DNA from: Xanthoparmelia taractica
Lineage: Eukaryota > Ascomycota > Lecanoromycetes > Lecanorales > Parmeliaceae
Direction of reading: 5' to 3'
DNA: 64,000 bases
Assembly (NCBI GenBank): GCA_033085395.1
Contig: JANQBS010000111.1
Location: forward strand, 58,355-122,354
The notes under the pieces were generated by a model. It ran no database searches. It had not been told where the DNA came from and saw nothing but the letters and a program-made list of their open reading frames with translations. Positions 21,241 to 32,212 of this stretch are shown one piece after another (positions within the stretch are counted from its first letter, which is position 1; each line of letters opens with the position of its first letter). The translations under genes were made by a program, and so were the position numbers.

Positions 21241-23152
21241 GGGAGTTTGGGAAGGAAAGCTTGGATTGCTTCACTTGGTCGTAGGGCTCCAGAAAAATTG
21301 TGCAAAATCGTCAACCGCTATGCTTTGCACGTTCCAATACAATACGCTAGGTTTCCCCCGCCTCTCGATGGTGTTCTCAATTTCATAAGGCCAGGAAGAC
21401 TCATTGAGGAAAGATGTGATGTTTGCAGGAAATTAGCAGCATGCGTTCCCAACTTTGGCTGCGTACATGAGGGATACAAGCGGTCTACGCCCTAAGTTAG
21501 CTATAAGGTCCCGCAGGAAGACTGTTTCAAAATGCTAAAGAGAGGGAAACTTGGATCTTTGTGATAGTCGGAGCGATATCATTCCACAAAAGATTGCAAC
21601 GAAAATGAAATGCTTTTGCAATATCTTGCTTTATCTACCCTGCGCTGTTCGCATTTCTCATTCATCTGAAAGCACTAGTCGAGCGATGTGGGTTAATTGC
21701 CAAAAAGGCCGAGATCCTTTGGAGAAGGAGGTTACTGAGCATATTGGGTGGAGCCAGTCCATCTTTACATTTTGTCAACGCTGTTGATGTTGCTCGAACA
21801 GACTATAAAAAGTGCTTGAAAATCCCAGCTTTCCCCTTCCACAAATTCTGATTCACATAATCTACCATACCCGCAACAAGCTCTCCAGATCACCATCTTC
21901 CCCAAACCCCAAACCTTACCCTCAATACACCCCTCACACTACAAAAGATAAGCGTCTTCACAGCAGACCCCAACAAAACAACCCTTCCCCTTGCCTTTCT
22001 CCTTCCCCCCCCTTTTCCTCCCCTTCCTTCCTTTAACGTACCCTTCGCCCCCCCCCCTCCCTCTCCCCTCCCCCCCATCCACAGGCAAAGTCAACAGATA
22101 CCACAATTATCCCCCCCCAAAAACCCCTTACCTTACGTAACACGATCACCCCACATGATTTTCGAGCCCGATCCCACTCACTCTCCAACATGTGAAACTC
22201 CAACATGTGAAAATGCCACAAGGAAGGGGAGTATGGACGGGTGGCCTTGGTGATAGGTAAAGGAAAAGAAATGGTGGAAGGGGATAAATTGCGTCGGTGG
22301 ACAGGTCGAAGGATTGCGAGAGAGGGTGGTTGAGGGTGAGGGAGGTGAGAGAGGTGAGGGAGATAAGGGAGACAAGGGGGGGAGGGGGGGAGATGAGGGA
22401 GCGAGGCGAGGGAGGGAGGGAGGGAGGTGAGGGAGATGAGGGGTTTAAGGAGGTGGGTATGAGTGATTGCTACACTGGATTAAGGTACTGCAGTGCCCTA
22501 CTTGATTCGACCTGTTTGAGGCAGTATCGAATGCATACTCCGTGGCTGTGAAGGCTGCGAACGCCGGCGATGAGTACCTAGCGGAGCTTATGCATGTGCA
22601 AAGGTTGAAAAAGAGAACAGTTGTTTTGCTGTGTGGGATACTATATTAGGTGGCAAGGAGGGTTGTTCTTGGTTGGTATTATAGGGCACGTCTACATGAT
22701 GGTAAGAGACATGATTCTGTGACCCAGGGGGGGGGGGGGTGCAAGCCAGCTAGTCATAACTCCTTTAAGCAAAACAAGTAAGATTGGGATCATGGGACAC
22801 AGGTCCAAGCAAGCAAGTGATTAGGAGAATATTGAGTGGACATGTTGTATCTAGCAGCTAAAGATCTACTTCGAGTATTGGTACTGCTTGACCTTGCTCG
22901 TTGGGACCTGCACTGGTCATGGCATGGTGTCTATGGAAGCAAAATTCGAAAAATTGCACGGTCGCATGCAAGGATTACACACATAAAGAAACAGCAAATC
23001 GTCCAACGAACAGCAACCCGCCTCAAAAGACGCTGCAGTGCACAACCATTCTCGCTTGTGAGAAAGACGAGAACATGTTGACAGCTTCCCTCGGGATGCT
23101 GCTTGGCTGCACAAAGAGTGTCACGATGATGTCCCGTCCTGTTCCAAAGGCT
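21241..23152. other. Gene-poor, strongly strand-asymmetric low-complexity stretch
   Basis: No supported gene. From about 21830 to 22140 the plus strand is pyrimidine-rich with several C-runs; from about 22220 to 22460 it is almost purely purine (GA/GGGA-rich). A run of about 13 G lies near 22727-22739. The ORFs here are low-complexity translations of these tracts. Confidence 0.55.
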
Positions 23153-24208
23153 TCACTTCTTGTTAGGGGACAGCGTCTCCGAAAATAAATGGGGTTCTTT
23201 GACTGTCAAGGGGTTCGAACCGAAAATGGGCCACCAGCAGTGTGTTGCTCTCGGCAATGTTCGCCTGTTTGAGGGCGGCGGCATGTCGTAATCGTTCTTG
23301 TAGACGTGTACCGGTGCTTCTCCCGGCCTGACCCAGGTCTTCTTAACGGGAGCACCTAGCTCTTTGGTGAACGGGAGAAAATCTTCAACGTAAGGTATAT
23401 GCGCAGTGTCCTCTGATTTGCTCAAGCTGGAGAAACGCGCAATCTGTTGAGCCGATAGCTGAAAGGCGTGGGACTGCCACTTGGGGTGTACGAAGGCATT
23501 TCTGATCTTGTGTCTGTGAGCATGAGTTTTCACATAAGGGGAAGGGGCTCATTGGGATTTGCAGGTGCTGACAAACCTCGGAGCCTGAGTCTCCACGGTC
23601 GAACACCAGAACACCGCCGAAAAGCTGGGTCTCGGCCCAGTATCCCACAACATCCAAGAGACCGAATGGGTAATTTTGGAAGCTTATGTAGCAGTCATGA
23701 AAATCGACGTAGAAGCCATCGTCTTTGAGACAGGCATGGAGACGGTCGTAATCCCCGGGCGGTGTCTCAGGCATAATGTCCATATCCGGGTGAGAAGAGG
23801 CGTATATTGTTCCCGCCAATGTGTTCACCGAAGCTGCCGTTATTTCCAGAAGACGCAGGCTGTGTTCATGGGTACCCAGCGGTGTAACTTGATACTTCCG
23901 AATAAGCTATGTTGAAGTAAGCAAACACATGATCTTGGATCTGCTGAAGTACAACGTCAACGAACCTGTGCATTAAGTTTCAGTGCTTGGACGCTAAAGG
24001 CTTTCCTAAACTCCCCGTATTGCTGTCTGGCTTCATCACTGGGTTTTGATTGCCATGAGGGTTTCCCATCGATAATCTGAGCAAAGGTATCCTCAGCAAT
24101 CGGCAAGGCCAGAATTGACTTGAGGACTACGTCTAGCTGTTGTAGCTTTTCGACACTGAGATGAAGAAGATCTGAAAACCCAGATAGATGGTTGAGAGTT
24201 GAGGCCAT
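23153..24208 (-). CDS. Hypothetical soluble protein, three exons
   Basis: Exons 23966-24208, 23577-23906 and 23153-23506 (complement) join in phase to 308 aa (MASTLNHLSGF start). The N-terminal third is helical (LLHLSVEKLQQLDVVLKSIL). The middle exon holds a compact region with MPETPPGDYDRLHACLKDDG and an aromatic, strand-rich part (YISFQNYPFGLLDVVGYWAET). The last exon is basic and Pro-rich. There is no signal peptide, membrane span or known catalytic motif. The continuity of protein-like sequence through two canonical introns is the evidence for a gene. The 3' intron acceptor is ambiguous (three nearby AG sites); only the ATC AGA AAT junction keeps phase. Confidence 0.65.
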
Positions 24209-25747
24209 GATGATCTTGTACGGGGGCGAAGAAACAAATGTCTGAATAGCTGTGTGGGACAAAGGAGGAGAAGAAGAGAAAGGCGGAGTCAGGCATGCAG
24301 CGAGGACAAGGCTTGGCATTTTAAACATGGTCAGGTGACTAGCGACTATTTTCTGACCGGTTACCTGCGTATGATCTTCAGCTTTCACCCAACCGACTCA
24401 CCTATTTGACGGCCTTCCCTGAATTGTAATTATGACAGCAGAAGGCTTGGAAACCTCGGGGCAACGGCATTCGGGGAGGCTTAGCCTGATGCATCCCCTG
24501 TTTGAAGAAGCCAATAAATTATCAGGACTTTCACACGTATGATACCTCCAAAAGCCCAGAACGCCATATACCGGCCTATGCGGTTCTGAGTATCTCCCAT
24601 AGGTAGTCTGCTGTTTCACGTTATATCGTACCGCAGCAAGTTTGAGTCAGTCTACTGGGCACCAGACGCCAGGCTGTATCAGAGATCTTCTTGACAACTC
24701 TCTAACCGGCGGCTACCTGCACATAATTTCCACCTGCCGCTCATCCTGGAGACATAGTGCGCTTCCAGCCTCCCCGGCCGTTTCTGACCCTGCAATTCTC
24801 AGCGTCGCCACCATTTAACATCTCTTCCCCACTCTATCGTCAAGAAAGTCTCAGAAACCCTTGTCGGATCAAAAGGCTGAAACGGATCTCGGTTCAACAA
24901 TTCTCTATGGGCTGAAGCGGCCAGTCGGTAGATCGACTGTGCAGGAAATTAGGCACATGATATGTGCTTGAACAGAATCATTCCACCAGATATCCTACAT
25001 ATCTCAAACGCGGCTGCCTGTTCATCCACAATGATACTGGAGTCTCGATCCAGTCCTATTGGTAGGCCGTGGCCCCACTTTGCTACATTTTCGGATGCTT
25101 TTGCACACTTGCGTTTTCGTCATCACGATGCTAGCTGCCAGGAGAAGCAGCGGTCCTAAGCGCCTGCATTTGGGACCCCTTGTTGAATTCTAATACAGAT
25201 ATTTAGTATGAAGCCCATCTTATCCATATCAGACAAGTCTTGTCACGGAAGGGTTTTGAGGAGAAATCTCTTACGCGTTCCCTTTCGTCACCCTTGTTCC
25301 AGCCTGGCACCTAACTTCGTTTCGAGGTCTTTGAATCTCCGATATCGACCTGCAGATTAGAAAAGAGAAAGAGTATATCAGAAACAACATCATCTCTATC
25401 CCAAACCGCTTCCCCACCACAAACGAATGTTTGATAAAAACCACAAGGGCTTGTCAAAACACGAACGGCCTTCGTCTCCATTGCTCCAAGCTGAAACACT
25501 CTTCTGTTCCAAATCAGACTGACACAATGAAGTGTTTTACAATCCGTGGTTACGAGCTCTACGAGGCATTGAGTAGGGGCTTCCCCAAGTATAAATCTTG
25601 CTCTCCGCTCTCGTTTGTTCTTCAAATCTGTTCTCTTTCTTTTCTCTGCTAGCTTCTACCAAACCATAGTCGCCTCTACCTGCTATTAACCACTTCTATC
25701 TACTACCAACAAGTATTTGTTTTCTCCTGTTTTCCTTCAAGACCAAT
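24209..25747. other. Intergenic, no gene seen
   Basis: About 1.5 kb containing the presumed divergent promoters of the genes starting at 24208 (minus) and 25748 (plus). The CT-rich 25640-25745 stretch is typical of a fungal core promoter and leader. No ORF resembles a protein family. Confidence 0.4.
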
Positions 25748-26901
25748 ATGGCATCGCAGGATTCAGTGCTCTCGCGGATTTTGAACGCTTCTATCTTCAA
25801 TATTTACCACTTGGATGAGACCGGAAGGCCAGATAAGAAGTACAACCCGAATGACGACATGTATGATCCCGTGGCTCACGGCGCTGCAATTACCCTAGCA
25901 TCAATGGAACTGGAAGGGATTGTGTTGGATTTCAGAGAGCTCGCCAGACAGTTAGGGGAAGAGCTACCGGACGCCTGGTTCCTCCAAGGCGAGGGGACCA
26001 TCGAGGAGAAGACAGAGAGGAAAACCAGATTATTTTTCGACAAGTACAACTACCGGTTCAATACTTTGTTTGTTGACAAGAGCTTAAAACACATGACTTG
26101 CAGAGCACACCATACAAGGTATGAACAGAACAAAGACTTTGATCTTCGGGAACAGCCCATCACACTCAATGGAGAGGTAAGTAAGACCCAGCTAGATTTA
26201 TGTTATAGGTGCTCGAGCAGGCTGAGTATACTTTAGTTCTGTCAAAAGATGGTCGCCGCTGCAAAGCTTGTAGATCCAAGAAGAGGCCAATATTATTTCC
26301 GCAACCAAAACTATCGAGATCTCCTTTTCACAATGTCCAGCTGTCTCCTCCACGAAGTCAGCCATGTGTTCGTCACATATCTTACAAGAGGCAAGAAGGA
26401 TACTCCGACCAGCATAATCGCTCATGTTCCAGGATCCTGGCCTAAGAATGGAATGGGCGAATCTGGCACGATGATGGAGCAACGGATTTTTGGCGGTGTC
26501 GTGATCCCGATGCAACCCGTCTCGGCTGCGGATCGTTTAAAACCTGTACGTCCAGATGCCACCGCCCTTGCAGATTTAGCCCTTTAAGATCGCAGCTGAT
26601 GTATGCTCTAGTGCGGCATCCCGTACCTGGTGGCCGGGACCGGCACGTATCGTATAAAGCAGGAAACAATCGATAGGCATGTTGAATGCGGTGCGTCATA
26701 TTTCGACTTTCCTCTTCGCACCCTGGACTATCAATTAACGCTTTTCTGTCAGATTTCAAGTTTCCCTACGACACTACCGACAACGATGAGAGTAAGACAG
26801 CTAAGCCGATGAGCGATGGTCAACCTTTTGACCCGATAAACCACCCGACGGAACACCCTGATTGGCCAAAGCTTCGAGACGCTGACCCTCCCATCCCCTG
26901 A
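25748..26901 (+). CDS. Unknown protein with HExxH metallopeptidase-like motif
   Basis: Four exons (25748-26176, 26237-26545, 26612-26690, 26753-26901) join in phase to 321 aa. Exon 2 contains LLHEVSHVFVTYL, an HExxH motif set in a hydrophobic helix, as in zincin metallopeptidases. A possible third ligand region is not obvious; exon 3 (CGIPYLVAGTGTYRIKQETIDRH) offers a His/Glu candidate. The N-terminal 140 residues are acidic and helical. There is no signal peptide, so the protein is likely cytosolic. The C-terminal 50 residues are Pro/Asp-rich (PTEHPDWPKLRDADPPIP). I do not recognise a family; zinc-protease activity is an inference from the single motif. Confidence 0.7.
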
Positions 26902-26961
26902 GCTGCTCCTCATCATACGCATATAGCGATTTTCAGGACCATCTGGCATGGCAAGGCGGCG

Positions 26962-27130
26962 AGCATACATGGTTCATTTCCTTTGGTTCTTGTGCCAAAA
27001 GCATGCGTATGATGGTTTTGCTTTGATTTTTTTCCAACAGCATGCGTGTAACGGTTTCTTTTAGATCTTTTGCCAAACAGCATGCGCGGGATGGTTTGCT
27101 TTTGATCTTTTATCCAACAGCATGCGCCGA
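26962..27130. repeat. Tandem repeat, about 40-bp unit, four to five copies
   Basis: Units begin AGCATGCG at 27000, 27039, 27079 and 27119, with a more diverged unit starting near 26962. Each unit continues with a GG(T)TT/TTTGATCTTTT/CCAAC-like pattern. Unit spacing is 38-40 bp. It lies just 3' of the HExxH gene. Confidence 0.85.
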
Positions 27131-27659
27131 GCACCTTTGTCAGATAACATACCAATACTAGGGTAACAATAATGATAATGATAATCCGTTAATCCGACCT
27201 CAACCTCCCAAGTCTGAACATGCCGCCTGCATTCTACCTCTTGGATATGACCGATCATCGACCCACCAAAGACCGATCGTGCCTTCAATTAGCTAATGTT
27301 GTGCTCCTGAGGTTCCTTGTCCGCCATTGGTCGCACATTGGTCTTTGGCTGCCTCACTTGCTCCTCTCAAATGTACTTCCGGTAAAGCACAGTGGTATAA
27401 CTCGATCCCGGACCGTCATTGAAGTCCGCCAATACCCAGGTGCTAACGGTCGGTCGTACATCCAGCCACACATCCCGCTCCCTCTCACAACCACACCACG
27501 CCCACCCTCCGCTCTAACCTAACCTCCGATTTCTCTCCGTCCGTATCTTAAAATATCCCGCCCGCCCGACCGAAATTACACCCACTTGCTAACATCTGCG
27601 CATTGATAAAACGTCACAACTTCGAACACGGCAAGTTCAAGGAAGATGTGTTTTGGTAA

Positions 27660-28130
27660 AGCCTTAGGACGGTCCCCTTCCTAAAAGTTCGCTTTCTCGA
27701 ATACTCTCCTTTCTTGAATATTCCTCTGCCTGAATAAATTCTTTCCTAAGGTCTTCGTTTTCTAACGACTTTCTTTCCCGAACCCCCACTTCGGGGACCC
27801 TCCCCTTCCTGAACGATGACCTTTCTACATTTTTCCCTTCGTAAGCAGTTCCTTTCTTGAACGCTCTTCTTTCCGCATGCCCCATATCCAAAGCATTACC
27901 TTTCCCAGACGCTCCCCTTTCTAAACGCTCCTATTCTTAAACACTTCCTTTCCTGAACGCTCCCTTCCCAAGCTCTCCCCTTTCCGTCCGCCTCCTTTCC
28001 TGCCTCGGCATTCCTTTCCCGGACGCTTCCTTTCCCGATCATTCCCCTTTCTGAGCGCTCCCCTTCCTACACGCTTCACTTCTCGAAAATATCCCCTTCT
28101 CCAGCACTCCCCTCCCCGACCGCTCATCTA
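27660..28130. repeat. Degenerate CT-rich minisatellite
   Basis: About 470 bp built from variants of a roughly 16-20 bp unit resembling CCTTTCCTGAACGCTC. Pyrimidines dominate the plus strand throughout. The minus-strand ORFs across it (Lys/Glu/Arg/Gly-rich) are translations of the repeat, not genes. Confidence 0.75.
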
Positions 28131-28899
28131 CTCTTCACCATACTTTATACATTTCGACTTTACTTGTTTACGCGACCGGTCGGACAAAGATAAAGACTCA
28201 CCAGGACCCGGAGAGAATAAACCCACGGAACGGGAATTATACGTACATACGCAGTAATTTCCATAATCCCTTCTAGCAAGGCAACGCGGCAATCATACAT
28301 AAAATGGATTTCTTAGAAACTTATATAAAAAACAGCACGCGCGGGGCCAGAAAAAACTCCTTGAAGGTTTGTTTGATATTTCCAGCATACCAACGCTCGT
28401 CGCTCGAGTATACTTGTAATAAATACAGCAGTAGTAGTTCGTTTCTACAACGAACCCTTCGAACACCCAAACCTCGCTTTATATTGTACCATAGCCAATA
28501 TCGTTCCGCGTAAAGTGACTACACTCCCGATATTCTTCCTCCTTCTAGCCTTAATGATATATCTAAATACTCTCTCTCTCATCAGTCTTTACAGTCTATA
28601 CGGCATATCTAAGCCTCTCAGGGCTTCGTTTCGCATGCCTTCCGCCCACGAGATACACATAGGAAACCCGTAGAAGAATAATCTCCAGTCGTCTGCCTAT
28701 AACCCCATCTTCGGATCGCGTTCCGATATTCCCATTCTATTGAAAGAATACCGGACCGTTGATAAAGGACTATTTAACTATCCATTCATACATACATATA
28801 CATACATATCTCATATATATACAACTATCCCCCCTACAACTATCCCCTCTACTAACTTCTCTCTCCTTTCACCCCTTCCGTTTAAAATCTGGGGCTCCG

Positions 28900-29055
28900 C
28901 TTTGCACCACCAAACCCTTCTTTCTTTCATCTTCTTTCTTTCTTCCTTTCTTTCTTTCCTTCTTTCTTCTATTCTTTCCTTCCATCTTCTTTCTTTCTTC
29001 CATACCCTAGTATAAATAATATATACTTACCTTACCTTACCTTACCTTACCCCCC
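28900..29055. repeat. Simple-sequence tract (TTTC)n then (TTACC)n
   Basis: A TTTC/TTCC tract runs from about 28918 to 29000, followed by five TTACC-type units around 29027-29051. The flank from 29090 to 29650 is TA-rich with scattered AAGGTAAGGT copies. No gene is seen in 28140-30099. Confidence 0.8.
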
Positions 29056-30099
29056 AACCCCCTAATAAAGAAGAAAAAGAAAAACGACTAGTGTAGGAAA
29101 TAGGATGAAACGGGCACGGGGAAGCCTGTTTAGTTACTAATTACTTAAGAACGAGAGGAAGATAAGATAAGGTGATAAAGATAAGGTAAGTGTTGATTAT
29201 AGGGATTCAATTACTTAATAAGCTATGTCGAATAAATTAGGGCCAGGGCTATCGGAGAAGTCTATGCTAAATATAGGCTAAATAGCTAGAATACAGTACG
29301 AATATAGATAGGTATTCTCTAGTCTTGTACATTCAAATGTTACGAGAATTACTTCTATTAGATTACTTATCTCTAGGCCTAAATTCCGTATATATTCGAT
29401 TAGCTAGAAGGTCTTATCTCAGCCGTACTATAGCTATTTAGCGCCGTAGATCATTAATGGCTAAGGTATATATGACTACCTTATCTTAGTGGCTTTGATC
29501 GAGCTAATCACTCCGCCATTGGCTTGGCAGTCACCCACCAACAGTAAGGTAAGGTAGAATACCACTAAACCGTATTAGGTCAGGTAAGTCGACGTAGTGA
29601 AGCCACGTCTATAAAAGTAAAGTAGAGTAAAGTAAGATAAAGAAAATTTATGTAGAAGTATTCATTTCTGAGCTAGCTTGGAAGAGTAAGGTAGGGTTTC
29701 CAGCCAACTGGAATGTAAAGAAGAGTATTTGGGAGATTTGCCTAGATTGGGGCGTACATACCTGGCTTGGTAAGAAAGTAAGTACAAAGCACCAGAAGGG
29801 GCCAGATGGAATGTAGTAGAGATGTAGACATGAAGAAAGGGGCTGCGGTATAGGCTTCGCTGGCTCAGAGGGGTTCCACCCCACATGAACGTAATAGTGT
29901 TTGTTTAGATTCTCGCGTACAATACGATACGCAGGCATGAGATGAGAATGTTGGTCAAGCGCGCAAAGGCAGACAGTCTATGCCATACCAACAATTTCTA
30001 ACCTTAAAATCCTTCCATGCTCCACCGGGTATCAACCAACATGCCCGATCAATTCTGTACAATCCTTTTCCCGCTCCCCGCTATTTACTGCACCTCGTT

Positions 30100-32212
30100 T
30101 CAGTTGCCGTACTTCTCCTTCGCTGCAATGTTCGGACTCCTCGATGTCTTCTCAAAGTAAGTAGACACATCCGACGACCAGACACTGCCATCATGCACGT
30201 CATCGTCATCAAAATGTCCTTCCTTCTCGTGCGCTTGCCTTGCCTGGCTAGCTTCCCAGTCGGAGCGCATTTCTTCAATCTTTTGCCGATAGTCAAGCTC
30301 GGCATCGTAGTGTTTGCCTACACCACGGAATCGCTCCCACAGCGACAAGTGCTTTGGGTGGACGGCGACACCGTGGTAATCGGATTCGCGACCTGCTCGG
30401 ATGTACTGCCACCGGCGTTCCTGTTCCTTGAGATCCAGACCGGTGGTGTCTGGGAGGAAAAGTAGAGTCAAAAGCATGCCAGCGAGACCGAACCAAGGCA
30501 CGACGTAGAATTTCTGCTGTGTGGTGATGTAGTTGTACATGACTGCAGCAGTCAAGGCGCCTAGTTTACCGCATGCGGCGGAGAAACCGTGAGCCGTAGC
30601 GCGAATAGGAGTGGGGAACACTTCGGCGGCAACGAGGAAGGTAACGGCGTTGGGACCGAACTGGTTGAAGAACGAGGAAAGGAAGTACATGGTTTGGAAT
30701 TCTTTGACGTGTGCGACTGAGTTATAGTAGTTGTAATGAAAGCCTGGGACGACGAAGAGGACGAAGTCCATGAGAAAGCCGAGCATTTGCATCTTTTTGC
30801 GGCCGTAGAGTTTATTGTCAATGAGAAAGGCTTGAAGACAAGCAGTGTCAGCAGCAAATCTTGGAGATGGCAGAAACGGAGCTTGACAACTTACAGGCAA
30901 GGTAATATCCGCAAAGGGAAACGCCGACGTTGATCAGGTTATACAACCATCCTGGCATGAGGGATTTGCTGTGGTTCGTGATAACACCGATAAATTCCGC
31001 CTGGAACAGCTTGTTGCCATAGAAGAAAATGTCGTTGGCGTACCAGCCACCAGCGGTTGCAATTAGGCGGGGGCCGAAGTAAGTGAAAGTGAGCTTGAGG
31101 GACTGAGAATCGTAGCCGGTAACCTTGGACTTCTTCTTCGCTGCCGCCAACTGCTTGCTCGCAGATCTCATCTTGTAGGTACGGAAGTAAACAAGCCAGA
31201 GTGTACCGACAGCTGGAATGGCAAAGGAGATACGGTAGGTCCATTGTGCTGCCACTTCCGAGTATGGCGGGTTCCCGCTTCCGTGGTGGAAGCACAAGAG
31301 GAGAACAATGAGGATGACTTGGTTGAAGAATTGACCCCATCCTTGCATCAAGAAGGCACTGGTGACTTTGCGGCCGCGGTGAAGACGATCCTCTTTGGTT
31401 GAAATTTTGCCCGAGCCAACAGCGTTCTCCATGCCGGAAGTTGCTGTCATGGGGTATTCACCACCAACGCCAATACCGTAGAAGAAGAGAGACCATGTGT
31501 AGCAGATGACCCAACCGTTGAGAGTGGTACCCCAGGCACAGACAAGCATGATGAGACCAAGGAACATGATGGTGGCGTCTTGGATCAGACCCCATCTACG
31601 ACCGAGCCTAGCGATGCTTAACCCCGTCTGCTAGGAGTGTGTGAATTGAAGCCTGACATACCAGTCACCAAGTATACCAACCAGCACCTGTCCAATTATA
31701 ATGCCAACAATTTCCATGTAATCAACGGCGTCGATCCACGTGGCGTTACAGGCTTTGCCTCCGCCCCAACAACTTTTGAAAGCAGCCTGGAACAGAGGCT
31801 TGATGTTGCCGATAGAAAACAGGACGTAACTGTGTACATGTGAGCCAACCTATGTGGATAGACTTGTGGGCATGCGAAACACTCACCCTTCGAGACCGAG
31901 ACCAGCGCCAGGAATGACCATGTTTCTGATATAGTACCGGAACGGTTCCAGAGGATCCCTCTTGAACATTGCCCAGATATTGCCCAATTCGCGGCCAGCC
32001 TCCTTTCCATCGTAGGCGGTGACAAAGCCAATACGCTTTGTCAAAGGCAGGTCCGCCCAGTAGACGCCTTCACGATTGTAGCTGTCGTCAGGTTTGATGA
32101 GGTAATCAAAGATCTGCCTCTCGTTCTCCGTCATGACATGTATAGGGTCGTGTGTACCGCTCATGTCTGGCCCATGGGGGGCAGCAGGGCCATAGTCTTG
32201 TATATGAGCCAT
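30100..32212 (-). CDS. Major facilitator superfamily transporter related to the PHO84 (phosphate:H+ symporter) group
   Basis: Exons 31887-32212, 31662-31829, 30895-31607 and 30100-30830 (complement) join in phase to 645 aa. The N-terminal 100 residues are cytosolic. Twelve-span MFS topology follows, with the loop 2-3 signature (GDWLGRRWG), a GVGGEYPMTATSGME span, a long charged central loop, and AEVFPTPIRATAHGFSAACGKLGA, which matches the PHO84-type signature closely. The cytosolic tail is acidic and His/Asp-rich. Relatives import phosphate or organophosphates with protons across the plasma membrane; the first half differs enough from PHO84 that substrate is left open. The second intron uses the ctag acceptor at 31608-31611; the nearer cag would create a stop. 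Confidence 0.88.

Noticed and set aside
22297..22551. Gly/Glu/Arg-rich ORF
   Set aside because: Translation of the purine-only tract, with no non-repetitive domain.
23205..23230. GGTTCGAACC resembling a tRNA B box
   Set aside because: No A box or cloverleaf can be built around it, and it lies inside an exon of the 23153-24208 gene.
27664..28127. Lys/Glu/Arg-rich minus-strand ORFs
   Set aside because: They are translations of the CT-rich minisatellite.
29027..29051. TTACC repeats as possible interstitial telomere
   Set aside because: Fungal telomeres are TTAGGG/CCCTAA; this 5-mer is a simple microsatellite.
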